DNA of 48,362 bases from Betaproteobacteria bacterium (lineage in GTDB: Bacteria > Pseudomonadota > Gammaproteobacteria > Burkholderiales > Ferrovaceae): assembly GCA_028866015.1 (NCBI GenBank), contig JAGWIW010000013.1, positions 1-48,362 on the forward strand, given 5' to 3'. The translations under genes were made by a program, and so were the position numbers. The notes below the pieces were generated by a model. The model made no database searches and had not been told where the DNA came from. It worked only from the letters and a program-made list of their open reading frames with translations. This document shows positions 17,261-28,848 of the stretch, piece after piece (position 1 is the stretch's first letter; every line of letters begins with the position of its first letter).

Positions 17261-18034
17261 ATGAGAACTTTCATGACCAACAAGAACCTGGCCCCCAGAA
17301 ATCCGTTCTCCCCTTCCCGCCTCTCGAAAGCCTTCGCCGCCTTTGGCATCATGCCGTTCCTGCCGTTGACGGCCTCGGCCGGAGACGATTACATCGTCTA
17401 TTCGCCGCGCATCACCCAGGGCGAATACGAAGTTGAAATGCGCGGGTTCAACACGCGCGATGCCGATCCTGCCCTCGACCGCAGCGGCATTTTCGGTGTG
17501 GCGCTTGCCTACAGTCCGCTCAGCTGGTGGAAAACGGAACTCTACAATGGCCCTGTCAACTACGGTCCGGTCACGGGAACTCATGTGGGTGGGGTGGAAT
17601 GGGAAAACTTCTTCCAGTTCACAAAAACCAACGAGTACTGGGCCGATGTGGGCATGCTGGTGGCCTATGTGCGCAATACCCCCAACCAGCTTTCCAATTC
17701 AGTGGAAGTGGGCCCCCTGATCGAAAAGGAAACAGAAACCACGCACCAGAAGCTCAACCTGATCTGGGAAAAAGTGGTGGGGGTGGACCTGGTGGGCAAG
17801 TTCAATTTCCGTGCCACCTACATGGCCGGCTACAAACTTGAAGATTCCTTTGTGCCCGGCATCGAAGCCTACTATCGGCCGGCAGACAACTCCAACCAGC
17901 TGGGCCCAGGTTTTTCGGGCGAATTTCACGTGGGGCATGATAAAACCCTGGAATACAGCACGGCATTCCTGTACGGTATGAATCAGGGCGCTCCGGCACA
18001 CACGCTGGTCTTGCGCCTCTCATCAGTTTTCTGA
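17261..18034 (+). CDS. Unidentified outer-membrane beta-barrel protein
   Basis: I do not recognise a named family. The product (257 aa) has an N-terminal signal-like region ending LPLTASA before GDDYIV, although the n-region is unusually long (about 30 residues). The mature part is rich in alternating aromatic and polar residues (KTELYNGPVNYGPV, EYWADVGMLVAYV, FRATYMAGYKLED). It ends in RLSSVF, with a C-terminal phenylalanine, as in outer-membrane barrels. That points to a barrel of roughly 8-10 strands. The ATG at 17261 lies 10 nt after the YheT-type gene, and phosphomannomutase follows 16 nt later, so the three may be one transcript. Confidence 0.65.
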   Translation: MRTFMTNKNLAPRNPFSPSRLSKAFAAFGIMPFLPLTASAGDDYIVYSPRITQGEYEVEMRGFNTRDADPALDRSGIFGVALAYSPLSWWKTELYNGPVNYGPVTGTHVGGVEWENFFQFTKTNEYWADVGMLVAYVRNTPNQLSNSVEVGPLIEKETETTHQKLNLIWEKVVGVDLVGKFNFRATYMAGYKLEDSFVPGIEAYYRPADNSNQLGPGFSGEFHVGHDKTLEYSTAFLYGMNQGAPAHTLVLRLSSVF

Positions 18035-18050
18035 ATCAAGGAACATCCCC

Positions 18051-19430
18051 ATGTCGACGATTCCACCGCGAGAAATTTTCAAAGCGTATGACATTCGCGG
18101 CATTGTCGATCGCACCCTCACCACAGAAGGCGTTGCGGCGATCGGACAGGCCATCGGCTCGGAAGCCCGTGCACGGGGACTTTCAGTCATTGCCATCGGC
18201 CGTGACGGGCGTCTTTCCGGGCCTGCCTTGAGCCAGGCGCTTTCGGCGGGAATCCGCAGCAGCGGCGTGGACGTGCTCGATGTGGGAATGGTCACCACCC
18301 CAATGCTGTATTTCGCAGCGCACGAACTGGCGGCATCTTCCGGTGTCATGGTGACGGGATCGCACAATCCACCGGAATACAATGGCCTCAAAATGGTGCT
18401 GGGTGGGGACACCCTTTCGGGCGAATCCATCCTGGCCTTGCACGAGCGCCTGCAATCGGGTCGGCTCACCCAGGGCGACGGCGGCTACCGCGAAGCCGAT
18501 GTGGCAGAGCGGTACCTTGAACGCGTGATAACCGGCGTTTCACTGGCGCGCCCCATGCGCGTGGCAATCGATTGCGGTAACGGCATTCCGGGTCGATTCG
18601 CACCCACGCTCTTTCGCAAACTCGGATGCACGGTCACCGAACTGTTCTGCGAAGTGGACGGACATTTTCCCAATCACCATCCCGACCCCTCCCAACCCGA
18701 AAATCTGAAGGACCTGCAGGCAGCCCTGGCTGCCGGCGCCGGAGAAATCGGGCTGGCCTTCGACGGTGATGGCGACCGTCTGGGAGTGGTCACTCGCGAT
18801 GGACAGATCATTTATCCCGATCGCCAGCTCATGCTCTTTGCTGACGATATCCTGTCCCGGAATCCGGGTGCCGAAATCATTTTCGACGTGAAGTGCACGC
18901 GCAACCTGTTTCCCTGGATCCGCGAACGCGGAGGAAAGCCCACTCTCTGGAAAACAGGGCATTCCCTGATCAAGGCCAAGATGAAGGAAACCGGCGCATT
19001 GCTCGCCGGCGAGATGAGCGGCCATACCTTCTTCAAGGAACGTTGGTACGGCTTTGACGACGGACTTTATGCGGGAGCCCGCCTGCTTGAAATACTGAGC
19101 CGGGTTCCCGATGTGGACCGGACGCTGAATGATCTGCCCGATGCCGTCACCACGCCCGAACTGCAGATCCGGTTGAGCGAGGGAGAAAACTTTTCCATCA
19201 TTGCCCAGCTGCAGCAGTCCGGAGAGTTTCCCGGCGCCCGGGACATCATCACTCTCGACGGCGTGCGCGTCGAATACGCAGACGGCTTTGGACTGGCGCG
19301 ATCAAGCAACACCACCCCGGTGATCGTTCTGCGCTTTGAAGCGGATAGTGCCGATGCGCTGGCGCGCATCCAGCGCGATTTCAAGCAGCAGATCCTGAAA
19401 ATAAAACCCGAAGCGAAATTTCCCTACTGA
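18051..19430 (+). CDS. Phosphomannomutase/phosphoglucomutase
   Basis: Alpha-D-phosphohexomutase of the AlgC/PMM-PGM class. It interconverts mannose-6-P/mannose-1-P and glucose-6-P/glucose-1-P to feed LPS, exopolysaccharide and nucleotide-sugar pathways. The N-terminal [13 protein letters not shown], the phosphoserine loop [13 protein letters not shown], the metal loop [10 protein letters not shown] and the sugar-binding loop GEMSGHTFF are all present in order. The C-terminal domain has [15 protein letters not shown]. The 459-aa length matches AlgC-type enzymes (about 460). It ends in a 7-bp convergent overlap with ispF. manB, algC and pgm are all used as symbols for this class, so I give none. 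Confidence 0.93.
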   Translation: MSTIPPREIFKAYDIRGIVDRTLTTEGVAAIGQAIGSEARARGLSVIAIGRDGRLSGPALSQALSAGIRSSGVDVLDVGMVTTPMLYFAAHELAASSGVMVTGSHNPPEYNGLKMVLGGDTLSGESILALHERLQSGRLTQGDGGYREADVAERYLERVITGVSLARPMRVAIDCGNGIPGRFAPTLFRKLGCTVTELFCEVDGHFPNHHPDPSQPENLKDLQAALAAGAGEIGLAFDGDGDRLGVVTRDGQIIYPDRQLMLFADDILSRNPGAEIIFDVKCTRNLFPWIRERGGKPTLWKTGHSLIKAKMKETGALLAGEMSGHTFFKERWYGFDDGLYAGARLLEILSRVPDVDRTLNDLPDAVTTPELQIRLSEGENFSIIAQLQQSGEFPGARDIITLDGVRVEYADGFGLARSSNTTPVIVLRFEADSADALARIQRDFKQQILKIKPEAKFPY

Positions 19431-19903
19431 GAGCAGGTCGTGACCAGGCAAACAGCCTGGGCCGCAATCCCCTCCCCGCGGCCTGAAAATCCCAGGCGTT
19501 CGGTGGTGGTGGCCTTGACGTTGACGGCGGAGACCGGCAACTCGAGATCCGCAGCGATGTTGTCCACCATGGCCGGGATATGCGGCGACATGCGCGGCGC
19601 CTGTGCGATGATCGTGGCATCCACATTGACAGCCACAAAACCGGCTTCCCGCACTCGTTGAACCACTGTCCTCAGCAGCACCCGGCTGTCTGCACCCCGA
19701 TAGGCCGGATTGCTGTCAGGAAAATGGCGCCCGATATCGCCCAAGGCTGCAGCACCCAGCAGCGCATCACACACGGCATGCAGCAGCACGTCCGCATCGG
19801 AGTGCCCTTCCAGGCCCAACGGATGAGGAATGTCCACCCCACCAACGATCAGTTTTCGTCCCGGCACCAACGCATGAACGTCAAATCCCTGACCAATTCT
19901 CAC
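19424..19903 (-). CDS. ispF: 2-C-methyl-D-erythritol 2,4-cyclodiphosphate synthase
   Basis: A trimeric zinc enzyme that cyclises CDP-methylerythritol 2-phosphate in the MEP isoprenoid pathway. The N-terminal [11 protein letters not shown] provides the metal-binding Asp-His pair. [32 protein letters not shown] and [24 protein letters not shown]-type stretches (here [16 protein letters not shown]) complete the fold. The 159-aa length is standard. The ATG overlaps the ispD stop (ATGA, 19900-19903), giving the classic ispD-ispF operon. The 3' end overlaps the phosphomannomutase gene by 7 bp. Confidence 0.97.
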   Translation of the reverse strand: MRIGQGFDVHALVPGRKLIVGGVDIPHPLGLEGHSDADVLLHAVCDALLGAAALGDIGRHFPDSNPAYRGADSRVLLRTVVQRVREAGFVAVNVDATIIAQAPRMSPHIPAMVDNIAADLELPVSAVNVKATTTERLGFSGRGEGIAAQAVCLVTTCSQ

Positions 19904-20604
19904 GTTTTTTCCTCCTTCGCCGAAATCCTGCTTTCAAGCACCCATTGGGCATACAGCAGGTCTTCCGGATACGTCACCTTGATATTGGCCGGCTCGCCCT
20001 GCACCAACCGGGGCGAGTGGCCCAATCCTTCAACGGCCGCCGATTCGTCCGTGGGATTGGTTGCCTGCCGCAGCGCTGCGTGCAGGATTCCCGAACGGAA
20101 CATCTGCGGAGTCTGTGCGGCCCACAAACCGCTGCGGTCAACCGTCTTGCGCACCCGGCCGTCCGCTCCGGACTGTTTGAGGGTATCGGCCACGGGTACT
20201 GCCAGCAGGCCGCCCACGGGATCGCTCCACAATCCGTCAAGCAATCGTTGCAGGGCTGCTACTGAAAGACACGGCCGGGCAGCGTCATGGACGAGAATCC
20301 AGTCGTCTTGCGCCAGGGTCGGTGCCAGGACATCGAGTGCCTGCCGTACCGTCTGTGCACGGCTTGGCCCGGCGCACGGCATCAGCGTGACACGGCCCTG
20401 CCACGGGCTGCAATCCAGGAATGTTTCATATTCGGGTGATACCACCACATGGATGGCCTCGACGCGGGGATCCTTCAACAAGGTCTGAATGGAATGAACC
20501 AGCAACGGCTGCCCGAGAAGCAAGGTAAACTGCTTGGGGCAAGCGGCACCAAAACGGGAACCCGTACCGCCAGCCGGTAAAATAGCGATGCAACGCCCCA
20601 TCAT
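19900..20604 (-). CDS. ispD: 2-C-methyl-D-erythritol 4-phosphate cytidylyltransferase
   Basis: Transfers CMP from CTP to methylerythritol 4-phosphate in the MEP pathway. The nucleotide-binding signature is [30 protein letters not shown] and [15 protein letters not shown] are also diagnostic. I started at the ATG pair 20604/20601 (234 aa). The open frame continues to 20640, but those residues are not family-like and would overlap mltF. Its start is only 26 bp from the divergent mltF start, so its promoter must lie inside the mltF gene or overlap that gene's control region. It is coupled to ispF by a 4-bp overlap. Confidence 0.95.
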   Translation of the reverse strand: MMGRCIAILPAGGTGSRFGAACPKQFTLLLGQPLLVHSIQTLLKDPRVEAIHVVVSPEYETFLDCSPWQGRVTLMPCAGPSRAQTVRQALDVLAPTLAQDDWILVHDAARPCLSVAALQRLLDGLWSDPVGGLLAVPVADTLKQSGADGRVRKTVDRSGLWAAQTPQMFRSGILHAALRQATNPTDESAAVEGLGHSPRLVQGEPANIKVTYPEDLLYAQWVLESRISAKEEKT

Positions 20605-20630
20605 CAACAACCCTGATCGATCAGACACGG

Positions 20631-23452
<2,822 letters not shown>

Positions 23453-23463
23453 TCAAGTCAAAA

Positions 23464-24066
23464 TCAAGGGGAAGCGGGGCGCCGCTCCAGCAATGCCTGG
23501 GCCAGTGTTCCGCTGTCCACGTATTCCAGTTCGCCGCCTACCGGTACGCCGCGTGCGATGCGCGTCACTTTCAGGCCACGCTGCCGCAGCAACTCCCCCA
23601 CAGCATGGGCCGTTGCTTCACCTTCAGCGGTGAAATTGGTGGCCAGGATCACTTCTTCCGTAACGCCGTCACCAGCCCGTTCCAGCAGTTTCTGGATGCC
23701 AATTTCGTGCGGGCCAATGCCTTCCAGCGGTGACAACCTTCCCATCAGGACAAAGTATAGTCCCTGGTAGGCCCGGGTGAGCTCCATCATGAGAAGATCC
23801 GCCGGTGTTTCGATGACGCACAGCAGACGTGGATCCCGTTCGCCGGTGGCGCAAAGGTCGCAGATTTCCGTTTCGGAAAAATTGTTGCATTGAACGCAAT
23901 GATGGATCGTTTCCAGCGCATCAGAAAGCGTTTCCGCCAAGCGCCCTGCCCCTTCCCTGTCCCGCTGCAACAGGTGAAAAGCCATGCGTTGTGCAGACTT
24001 CGGTCCGACTCCGGGAAGGCATCGGAGCGCCTCGATGAGCGCATCCAGTCGGGTCAGGGGCTTCAC
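23464..24066 (-). CDS. recR: Recombination mediator protein RecR
   Basis: RecFOR-pathway protein that helps load RecA onto SSB-coated single-stranded gaps. The 200-aa product has the N-terminal helix-hairpin-helix ([20 protein letters not shown]), the zinc finger [16 protein letters not shown], and the Toprim domain beginning at [17 protein letters not shown] with the [13 protein letters not shown] stretch. The end [17 protein letters not shown] is standard. It is third in the classic dnaX-ybaB-recR order, starting 10 nt after the ybaB stop. Confidence 0.97.
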   Translation of the reverse strand: MKPLTRLDALIEALRCLPGVGPKSAQRMAFHLLQRDREGAGRLAETLSDALETIHHCVQCNNFSETEICDLCATGERDPRLLCVIETPADLLMMELTRAYQGLYFVLMGRLSPLEGIGPHEIGIQKLLERAGDGVTEEVILATNFTAEGEATAHAVGELLRQRGLKVTRIARGVPVGGELEYVDSGTLAQALLERRPASP

Positions 24067-24076
24067 AACCGGAAAA

Positions 24077-24400
24077 TCAGAATGGCAGCTTCATGCCGGG
24101 GGGCAAGCCCATGCCGCCGGTGAAACCGGCCATGCGCTCCTGCGTGGCCGCTTCGATCTGCTGATGCAGGTCCTTGAAGGCCACCACGAGAAGGTCTTCC
24201 AGCATGTCCTTGTCGTCCATCAGGGAGGCGTCGATGCTCACCCGCTTCACTTCGTGGTCGCAGGTGGCCCTGATTTTCACCATGCCTGAACCGGCTTGCC
24301 CTTCCACTTCGCGCTGCGCGAGCTCCGCCTGGGCCCGACGCATGTTTTCCTGCATTTGCTGGGCCTGTTTCATGAGCCCGGCCAAACCACCTTTCATCAT
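24077..24400 (-). CDS. YbaB/EbfC family nucleoid-associated protein
   Basis: A small (107 aa) dimeric DNA-binding protein of the YbaB/EbfC family that coats the nucleoid and is nearly always found between dnaX and rec[20 protein letters not shown] at the N-terminus, [20 protein letters not shown] in the middle and the [12 protein letters not shown] tail match the family. Its ATG overlaps the dnaX stop (24397-24400). Assignment rests on sequence and on strict gene order. Confidence 0.95.
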   Translation of the reverse strand: MMKGGLAGLMKQAQQMQENMRRAQAELAQREVEGQAGSGMVKIRATCDHEVKRVSIDASLMDDKDMLEDLLVVAFKDLHQQIEAATQERMAGFTGGMGLPPGMKLPF

Positions 24401-26013
24401 CGTGCTTCTCCCTGATCCTGCCCATCGGGCTTTATGGTGGATTCTACCAGCGTGCCCCCCAGGGATTCCGTCACTGCCCGCACAAACGGATCATTTTTGA
24501 TGGAAGTTTCCGCCTCACGCTGCCTGGCCGCCTGCTCCTTGTGTTCCACGGCAGCCAGGCTCTGGCCGGTGGCTTCGCCGACTTCAACCGACAAGCGAAT
24601 GTCTGCATCCAGAATCGCTTCCAGCGTCGTGCGAAGCTTTTCCTTGTAAGGGAGCAGGTGCTTGTGTTCCGCATCAAGCAGCAAATGCAGGGTGCCGTCC
24701 GCGAATCGAACCATTTCCGAATGTCGCGCCAGCTCATGGGCCATCCCGGCACCGGCGAGCCGCTGGGCAAGCCCTGACCAGTCATCAATGGCCGGCGGCA
24801 AACGACGGTTTGCCGCGGGAGGCCGGGTTTCAACCGATGCTGGCACCTGGGCCTGGGCCGGCACCGGAGACGAAGCCGCAGCGGGTTTTGCCATCGGTCG
24901 CGCGGGGGCAGGCTGTTCCGCCGGCGGCACCGTGCCCGGCTGAAAAGCCAGCATGCGCAGCAAAGCCATCCGGAACCCGGCGCACTCGTCCGGTGCCAGC
25001 GACAAGTCGCGACGGCTTTGAATCGCAATCTGGTAGAGCAGTTGCAGCGAAGCGTCGTCCCAGTGCGGCGCCAGCTCCGCCAGGGCGGGCTCAGCCGCGG
25101 CAAATTCGCTGTCCGGAATGGCCCGCATGAGTGCCAGTTCATGCAGCATCAGCGCCAGCTCCTGGAGCGCCCGGTCAAAGGAAATGCCGCGCTCGGCCAT
25201 GTCCTGAACCAGCTTCATCAGTGCCGGCCCGTCATTACGGGACAGGGCCCCGAGTACATCCTGCAAGGCCTGGCGCTCGATGGTGCCGAGCATGTCACCC
25301 ACCTCGGCTGCCCGCACCTGCCCTCCACCGAACGCCACCGCCTGGTCCAACAGGCTCAGGCTGTCACGCATGCTGCCCTGGGCTGCCTGGCCCAGCAGCA
25401 AAAGCGCCTGGGACTCGAAGGAGATGTTTTCCTGCTCGAGAATGTGGGATAGGCGGCTGGCGATCAGTTCCTGGGACATCGGCCGCAGGTTGAACTGCAG
25501 GCAGCGGGATAACACCGTCACTGGAACTTTCTGGGGATCGGTAGTGGCCAGGATGAACTTGACATGCTCCGGCGGTTCTTCCAGCGTTTTCAGCATGGAA
25601 TTGAAGGCAGAGCGTGACAGCATGTGCACTTCATCGATGATATAGACCTTGTAGCGGCCACTCACCGGCATGTATTGCGCGTTGTCCAGCAACTCGCGCA
25701 TTTCCTCGACTTTGGTGTTGGTGGCGGCGTCCACTTCCAGCATGTCGGGGAAGCGCCCGCTGTCGATGTCGCGACAGGCGGCACAGATGCCGCAGGGCTG
25801 CGCCGTAAGCCCGGTTTCGCAATTGAGGCATTTCGCCAGGATGCGGGCAACCGTGGTTTTTCCCACGCCACGCGTACCCGTGAAAAGGTAGGCATGATGA
25901 AGACGCCCGCTTTCAAGTGCGTTGCGCAACGCCCGCACCACATGCTCCTGGCCCACCAACTCGTCAAAGGAGCGGGGGCGCCATTTGCGGGCCAGAGCCT
26001 GGGATACGGTCAT
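24397..26013 (-). CDS. dnaX: DNA polymerase III subunit tau/gamma
   Basis: The clamp-loader ATPase of the replicative polymerase, 538 aa. The family start [18 protein letters not shown] is followed by Walker [13 protein letters not shown] and the four-cysteine zinc module (CLNCE, CGICAAC). DEVHMLS is the Walker B/DEAD-like box, and [19 protein letters not shown] carries sensor 1. A Pro/Ala-rich stretch (around residues 355-405) precedes the C-terminal tau region. I saw no obvious A6G-type slippery site for a programmed gamma frameshift. It is shorter than E. coli tau (643 aa), which is common outside enterics. The start is 16 nt after the pagL stop. Confidence 0.96.
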   Translation of the reverse strand: MTVSQALARKWRPRSFDELVGQEHVVRALRNALESGRLHHAYLFTGTRGVGKTTVARILAKCLNCETGLTAQPCGICAACRDIDSGRFPDMLEVDAATNTKVEEMRELLDNAQYMPVSGRYKVYIIDEVHMLSRSAFNSMLKTLEEPPEHVKFILATTDPQKVPVTVLSRCLQFNLRPMSQELIASRLSHILEQENISFESQALLLLGQAAQGSMRDSLSLLDQAVAFGGGQVRAAEVGDMLGTIERQALQDVLGALSRNDGPALMKLVQDMAERGISFDRALQELALMLHELALMRAIPDSEFAAAEPALAELAPHWDDASLQLLYQIAIQSRRDLSLAPDECAGFRMALLRMLAFQPGTVPPAEQPAPARPMAKPAAASSPVPAQAQVPASVETRPPAANRRLPPAIDDWSGLAQRLAGAGMAHELARHSEMVRFADGTLHLLLDAEHKHLLPYKEKLRTTLEAILDADIRLSVEVGEATGQSLAAVEHKEQAARQREAETSIKNDPFVRAVTESLGGTLVESTIKPDGQDQGEAR

Positions 26014-26029
26014 GGCAGGTGCAACATCT

Positions 26030-26575
26030 TCAATACCAGTGACTGAGCCGAATCTGGTAGAAATTGATGCCCGGGTTGGGATTCTTCAAGCCGGCATTGG
26101 ACATGTGCTGAAGACGTGCCATGAGATCCCAGTCATGATGTTCGCCAAAGGAGACTCCCGCACCCACATGATCACCAAACTGGAAATGGGTGCTCATGTC
26201 GCGTCCGTTGTAGATCTGATGATCGCTGATGTAATGCACGCCGACGGCAGCTTCCAGGAAAGGCGATATGGGCGACAGGGGGCCGGAAGGCCGCAGACGC
26301 CACACCGGCGTAAGGCCGAAATCTGTCACGTCATGGTTGCCCCCTGCCGGGTTATGAGGGGTCCAGCGTCCCAGGCTGACATCCCAGTAACCGCTGAGAT
26401 ACCAGGGGCTGTCCGCAAACCAGCGGGTATTCCATGCACGCGACCAGGACAGGCGGGCCATGTCCGTGTGGTAGCCATAACCCGCTTCGACCGAAACGGC
26501 ATCCGCCGCCCAAACCGGTGTCACAAATGGAATGCAAAGAAGCAACCAAGCGAAATGCAGACGTCGGGTCATCAT
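26030..26575 (-). CDS. pagL: PagL-like lipid A 3-O-deacylase (acyloxyacyl hydrolase family)
   Basis: An outer-membrane beta-barrel of the PagL family, which removes the 3-O-linked acyl chain from lipid A. The 181-residue product has a signal peptide ending PVWA before ADAVSVEAGYGYHT. Strand-like alternation runs throughout, and the family hallmark LQHMSNAGLKNPNPGINF sits near the C-terminus. The catalytic His and Ser (HMS) are present. The position 14 residues after the His, where Pseudomonas PagL has its catalytic Glu, is Asn here, so activity is uncertain. ATG at 26575 (with a second ATG next to it) was preferred over an upstream TTG at 26587. It sits between ffs and dnaX. Confidence 0.8.
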   Translation of the reverse strand: MMTRRLHFAWLLLCIPFVTPVWAADAVSVEAGYGYHTDMARLSWSRAWNTRWFADSPWYLSGYWDVSLGRWTPHNPAGGNHDVTDFGLTPVWRLRPSGPLSPISPFLEAAVGVHYISDHQIYNGRDMSTHFQFGDHVGAGVSFGEHHDWDLMARLQHMSNAGLKNPNPGINFYQIRLSHWY

Positions 26576-26617
26576 TGTGTATTCCAACAGAGATTTCTCA
26601 AGTCATTAAAACAGGGT

Positions 26618-26713
26618 GGCGAGCCCAACCCCCGGCACTTGCAGGACGTAGCTGTGGCTGCTTCCTTCCGGACCTGACCAGGTTCACTACACTGCAATGC
26701 GGGGAGGCCCGCC
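26618..26713 (-). ncRNA. ffs: Signal recognition particle RNA (4.5S, small bacterial type)
   Basis: The universally conserved SRP apical loop is present on the minus strand (CCTGGTCAGGTCCGGAAGG then AAGCAGCC, about 26655-26685). The ends pair perfectly: the 5' GGCGGGCC (26713-26706) with the 3' GGCTCGCC (26625-26618, one G-U pair). The outer stem is followed by ACCCTGTTTT, which should act as the terminator. With Ffh, this RNA targets inner-membrane proteins to the translocon. Location near dnaX is common in proteobacteria. Confidence 0.95.
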
Positions 26714-26721
26714 AGACCGTG

Positions 26722-26750
26722 AGAATGCTGGAAATTGCGACGGAATTCAA
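26722..26750 (-). promoter_or_regulatory. Candidate promoter for ffs
   Basis: On the minus strand, TTGAAT (26750-26745, -35-like) and CATTCT (26727-26722, -10-like) are separated by 17 nt. The SRP RNA 5' end lies 8 nt after the -10. Spacing and position are good, but the -10 matches only half of the consensus. Confidence 0.4.
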
Positions 26751-26757
26751 GCGGTTC

Positions 26758-27540
26758 TTACTGCGCCGTCCATCCTCCGTCGATACTGAGGCTGGCACCG
26801 CGGATCTGGTTGGCGGCATCGGAACAGAGAAAAACGGCCAGGCCGCCGATTTCTTCCGGGGTCGTGAACTCGCCGGAAGGCTGCTTTTCGGACAGCAGGC
26901 GCTCCTTGGCCTGGGGCAGTGACAGGCCCTCCTGTGCGGCAAGCGCATCGATCTGCTTCTGCACCAGAGGCGTCAATACCCAGCCGGGGCAGATGGCATT
27001 GCAGGTGATGCCGCTTTGTGCGGTTTCCAGGGCCGTGACCTTGGTCAACCCCACGATGCCGTGCTTGGCCGCCACGTAGGCTGCCTTGTGAATGGAGGCC
27101 ACAAGGCCGTGCGCCGAAGCGATATTGATGATCCTCCCCCAACCCCGAGCCCTCATGAGTGGCAACGCCTTGCGGGTACTGTGAAAGGCTGCCGAAAGAT
27201 TAACGGCAAGAACGGCATTCCAGCGGTCCTCAGGAAAGTCCTCAAGCGGCGCCACATGCTGGATGCCGGCATTGTTGACCAGAATGTCGACACTTCCCCA
27301 GCGGCTTGCCGCCGCATCAATCAATGTGGCTATCTCTCCCGGTTGCTGCATGTCAGCTCCGTGGTAGCCGATGTCAGCGCCGCTGTCCCGGGCCAATTCA
27401 AGGCGCAAAGTGTCAATGGCCTGGGCATCGCCGAAACCGTTGAGCATGACATTGGCTCCGGATCGGGCCAGCGCCTGGGCAATACCCAGGCCGATCCCGC
27501 TGGTCGACCCGGTGACAACGGCAGTTTTACCTTTCAGCAT
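26758..27540 (-). CDS. hbdH: 3-hydroxybutyrate dehydrogenase
   Basis: Short-chain dehydrogenase/reductase that oxidises (R)-3-hydroxybutyrate to acetoacetate with NAD+, the step after PHB depolymerisation. The glycine motif VTGSTSGIGLGIA, NNAGIQHVAPLEDFP, the catalytic Ser region NIASAHGLVAS, YVAAKHG (Tyr-x-x-x-Lys) and the C-terminal SIDGGWTAQ all match bacterial HBDH closely. The ATG at 27540 (260 aa) has an AAGGGA ribosome-binding site 6 nt upstream. The longer frame to 27570 is less likely. It lies 67 nt downstream of ribA. PHB genes phaM and phaZ are 1.3-3 kb away. Confidence 0.93.
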   Translation of the reverse strand: MLKGKTAVVTGSTSGIGLGIAQALARSGANVMLNGFGDAQAIDTLRLELARDSGADIGYHGADMQQPGEIATLIDAAASRWGSVDILVNNAGIQHVAPLEDFPEDRWNAVLAVNLSAAFHSTRKALPLMRARGWGRIINIASAHGLVASIHKAAYVAAKHGIVGLTKVTALETAQSGITCNAICPGWVLTPLVQKQIDALAAQEGLSLPQAKERLLSEKQPSGEFTTPEEIGGLAVFLCSDAANQIRGASLSIDGGWTAQ

Positions 27541-27607
27541 GGCATTCCCTTGAGGATGGTTATCCGGCATTTGTCAGGCTAGACGCTTCCCGCCAGCGGA
27601 CCTCGCT

Positions 27608-28207
27608 TCAGTCCGTCAGGTCCAGCAGGTGCCCCAGCCGCTCCTGCTTGGTTTTGAGGTAGCGCAGGGATTCTTCTTGCGGTTTGATCAGGAGAGGAAC
27701 CCGCTCCACCACCCGCAAGGCCCCCTGTTCCAGCTGAGCCACTTTTTCAGGGTTGTTGGTCATGAGACGGATCGTGGTCAACCCCAGTTTTTGCAGGATG
27801 GCTGCGGCCGCTGCATAGGTGCGGGCATCGATGGGCAACCCCAGATGAAGGTTGGCATCCACCGTATCGAGCCCCCGGTCCTGCAGCCGGTAAGCGGCCA
27901 GCTTTCCGGTAAGCCCGATCCCCCGCCCTTCGTGTCCCCGCAGGTAAACCAGCACGCCCCGGCCTTCGCGCGCAATCATGTCCAGCGCCAGATGGAGCTG
28001 GGGACCACAATCGCAGCGCAGGGATCCCAGGACGTCGCCAGTCAGGCATTCCGAATGGATGCGCACCAGCACATTGGATTGGCCAGCCACTTCGCCCATC
28101 TGGAGCACCAGGTGTTCCTGTGCGCCGCAGTGAAACGTGCGCACGCGAAATTCGCCATGAGTTGTGGGAAGCCTGGCCCAAGGGCCTTCAAAATCTGAAT
28201 CGGTCAC
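27608..28207 (-). CDS. ribA: GTP cyclohydrolase II
   Basis: First enzyme of riboflavin synthesis. It opens GTP to 2,5-diamino-6-ribosylamino-pyrimidinone phosphate, formate and PPi. The zinc ligands are in SECLTGDVLGSLRCDCGPQL (Cys, then Cys-x-Cys). The GTP-binding/catalytic stretch is YLRGHEGRGIGLTGK, and LMTNNPEKVAQL is near the C-terminus. The 199-aa length fits a stand-alone RibA (E. coli 196), not a RibBA fusion. The frame begins at 28207, 143 bp from divergent folA. No FMN riboswitch signature was seen upstream. Confidence 0.95.
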   Translation of the reverse strand: MTDSDFEGPWARLPTTHGEFRVRTFHCGAQEHLVLQMGEVAGQSNVLVRIHSECLTGDVLGSLRCDCGPQLHLALDMIAREGRGVLVYLRGHEGRGIGLTGKLAAYRLQDRGLDTVDANLHLGLPIDARTYAAAAAILQKLGLTTIRLMTNNPEKVAQLEQGALRVVERVPLLIKPQEESLRYLKTKQERLGHLLDLTD

Positions 28208-28266
28208 TCAACGTCCGTTTTGGAGAGGGGCAGGGTTGATGGAACTTGACGCCCCATCATACCAGA

Positions 28267-28281
28267 GGGCACCGAGTGCCC
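28267..28281. promoter_or_regulatory. Perfect short inverted repeat in the ribA-folA intergenic region
   Basis: GGGCAC and GTGCCC form a perfect 6-bp stem around the 3-nt loop CGA, in the middle of the 143-bp divergent gap (28208-28350). A CATAAT -10-like element for folA follows at 28300-28305. It could be an operator or an RNA hairpin in either leader. No function can be assigned from sequence alone. Confidence 0.35.
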
Positions 28282-28350
28282 GGAACTATCGGCTTGGGGC
28301 ATAATCCAACCCGCATCACCCTGATAAAGATCCGTAACCGGTACCCAACC

Positions 28351-28848
28351 ATGCCTGAACCCCGACTGTCCCTGATCGTTGCCATGACCGAAAACCGGAC
28401 CATCGGCGCCAACAATGCCATGCCCTGGCATCTGCCAGCCGATTTGGCCTTTTTCAAGGCAACCACCCTGGGACATCCCGTGATCATGGGCCGGAAAACA
28501 TTCGAATCGATCGGCAGGGCCCTGCCCGGGCGGCGCAACATCGTGGTTTCCCGAAATCCGGGTTATCTGGCCCAAGGCTGCGACACCGTCACCACCATCC
28601 ACCAATCCCTGCAGCAAGCGGGTTCCGCTCCAGAAATTTTCGTGATCGGCGGGGCCCAGCTGTTCGAATTGGCGCTCCCGCAGGCCCGGCGCATCTACCT
28701 GACCCGGATTCATGCCACCCTGGACGGGGACACATTTTTCCCTGAACTGGACCCGGCCGAGTGGCAGGAAATCTCCCGCCAGCACCGCCCCCGGGATCAG
28801 AAAAACGCGTTCGACCTCACGTTCCTGACCCTGGAACGCCACATCTAG
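28351..28848 (+). CDS. folA: Dihydrofolate reductase
   Basis: Reduces dihydrofolate to tetrahydrofolate with NADPH, for thymidylate and one-carbon metabolism; the target of trimethoprim. The substrate-site motif IGANNAMPWHLPADLAFFK carries the catalytic acidic Asp after LPA. GHPVIMGRKTFESIG and LPGRRNIVVSRNP bind NADPH. FVIGGAQLFELALPQARRIY and DGDTFFPEL complete the fold. The 165-aa length is standard. ATG at 28351 begins the family sequence directly. The stop is shared with the convergent phaM stop (CTAG), and a terminator hairpin begins inside the stop codon. Confidence 0.96.
   Translation: MPEPRLSLIVAMTENRTIGANNAMPWHLPADLAFFKATTLGHPVIMGRKTFESIGRALPGRRNIVVSRNPGYLAQGCDTVTTIHQSLQQAGSAPEIFVIGGAQLFELALPQARRIYLTRIHATLDGDTFFPELDPAEWQEISRQHRPRDQKNAFDLTFLTLERHI

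Noticed and set aside
28204-28842. Open frame of 212 codons antisense to folA
   Set aside because: folA is unmistakable on the plus strand; the antisense product has no recognisable feature.
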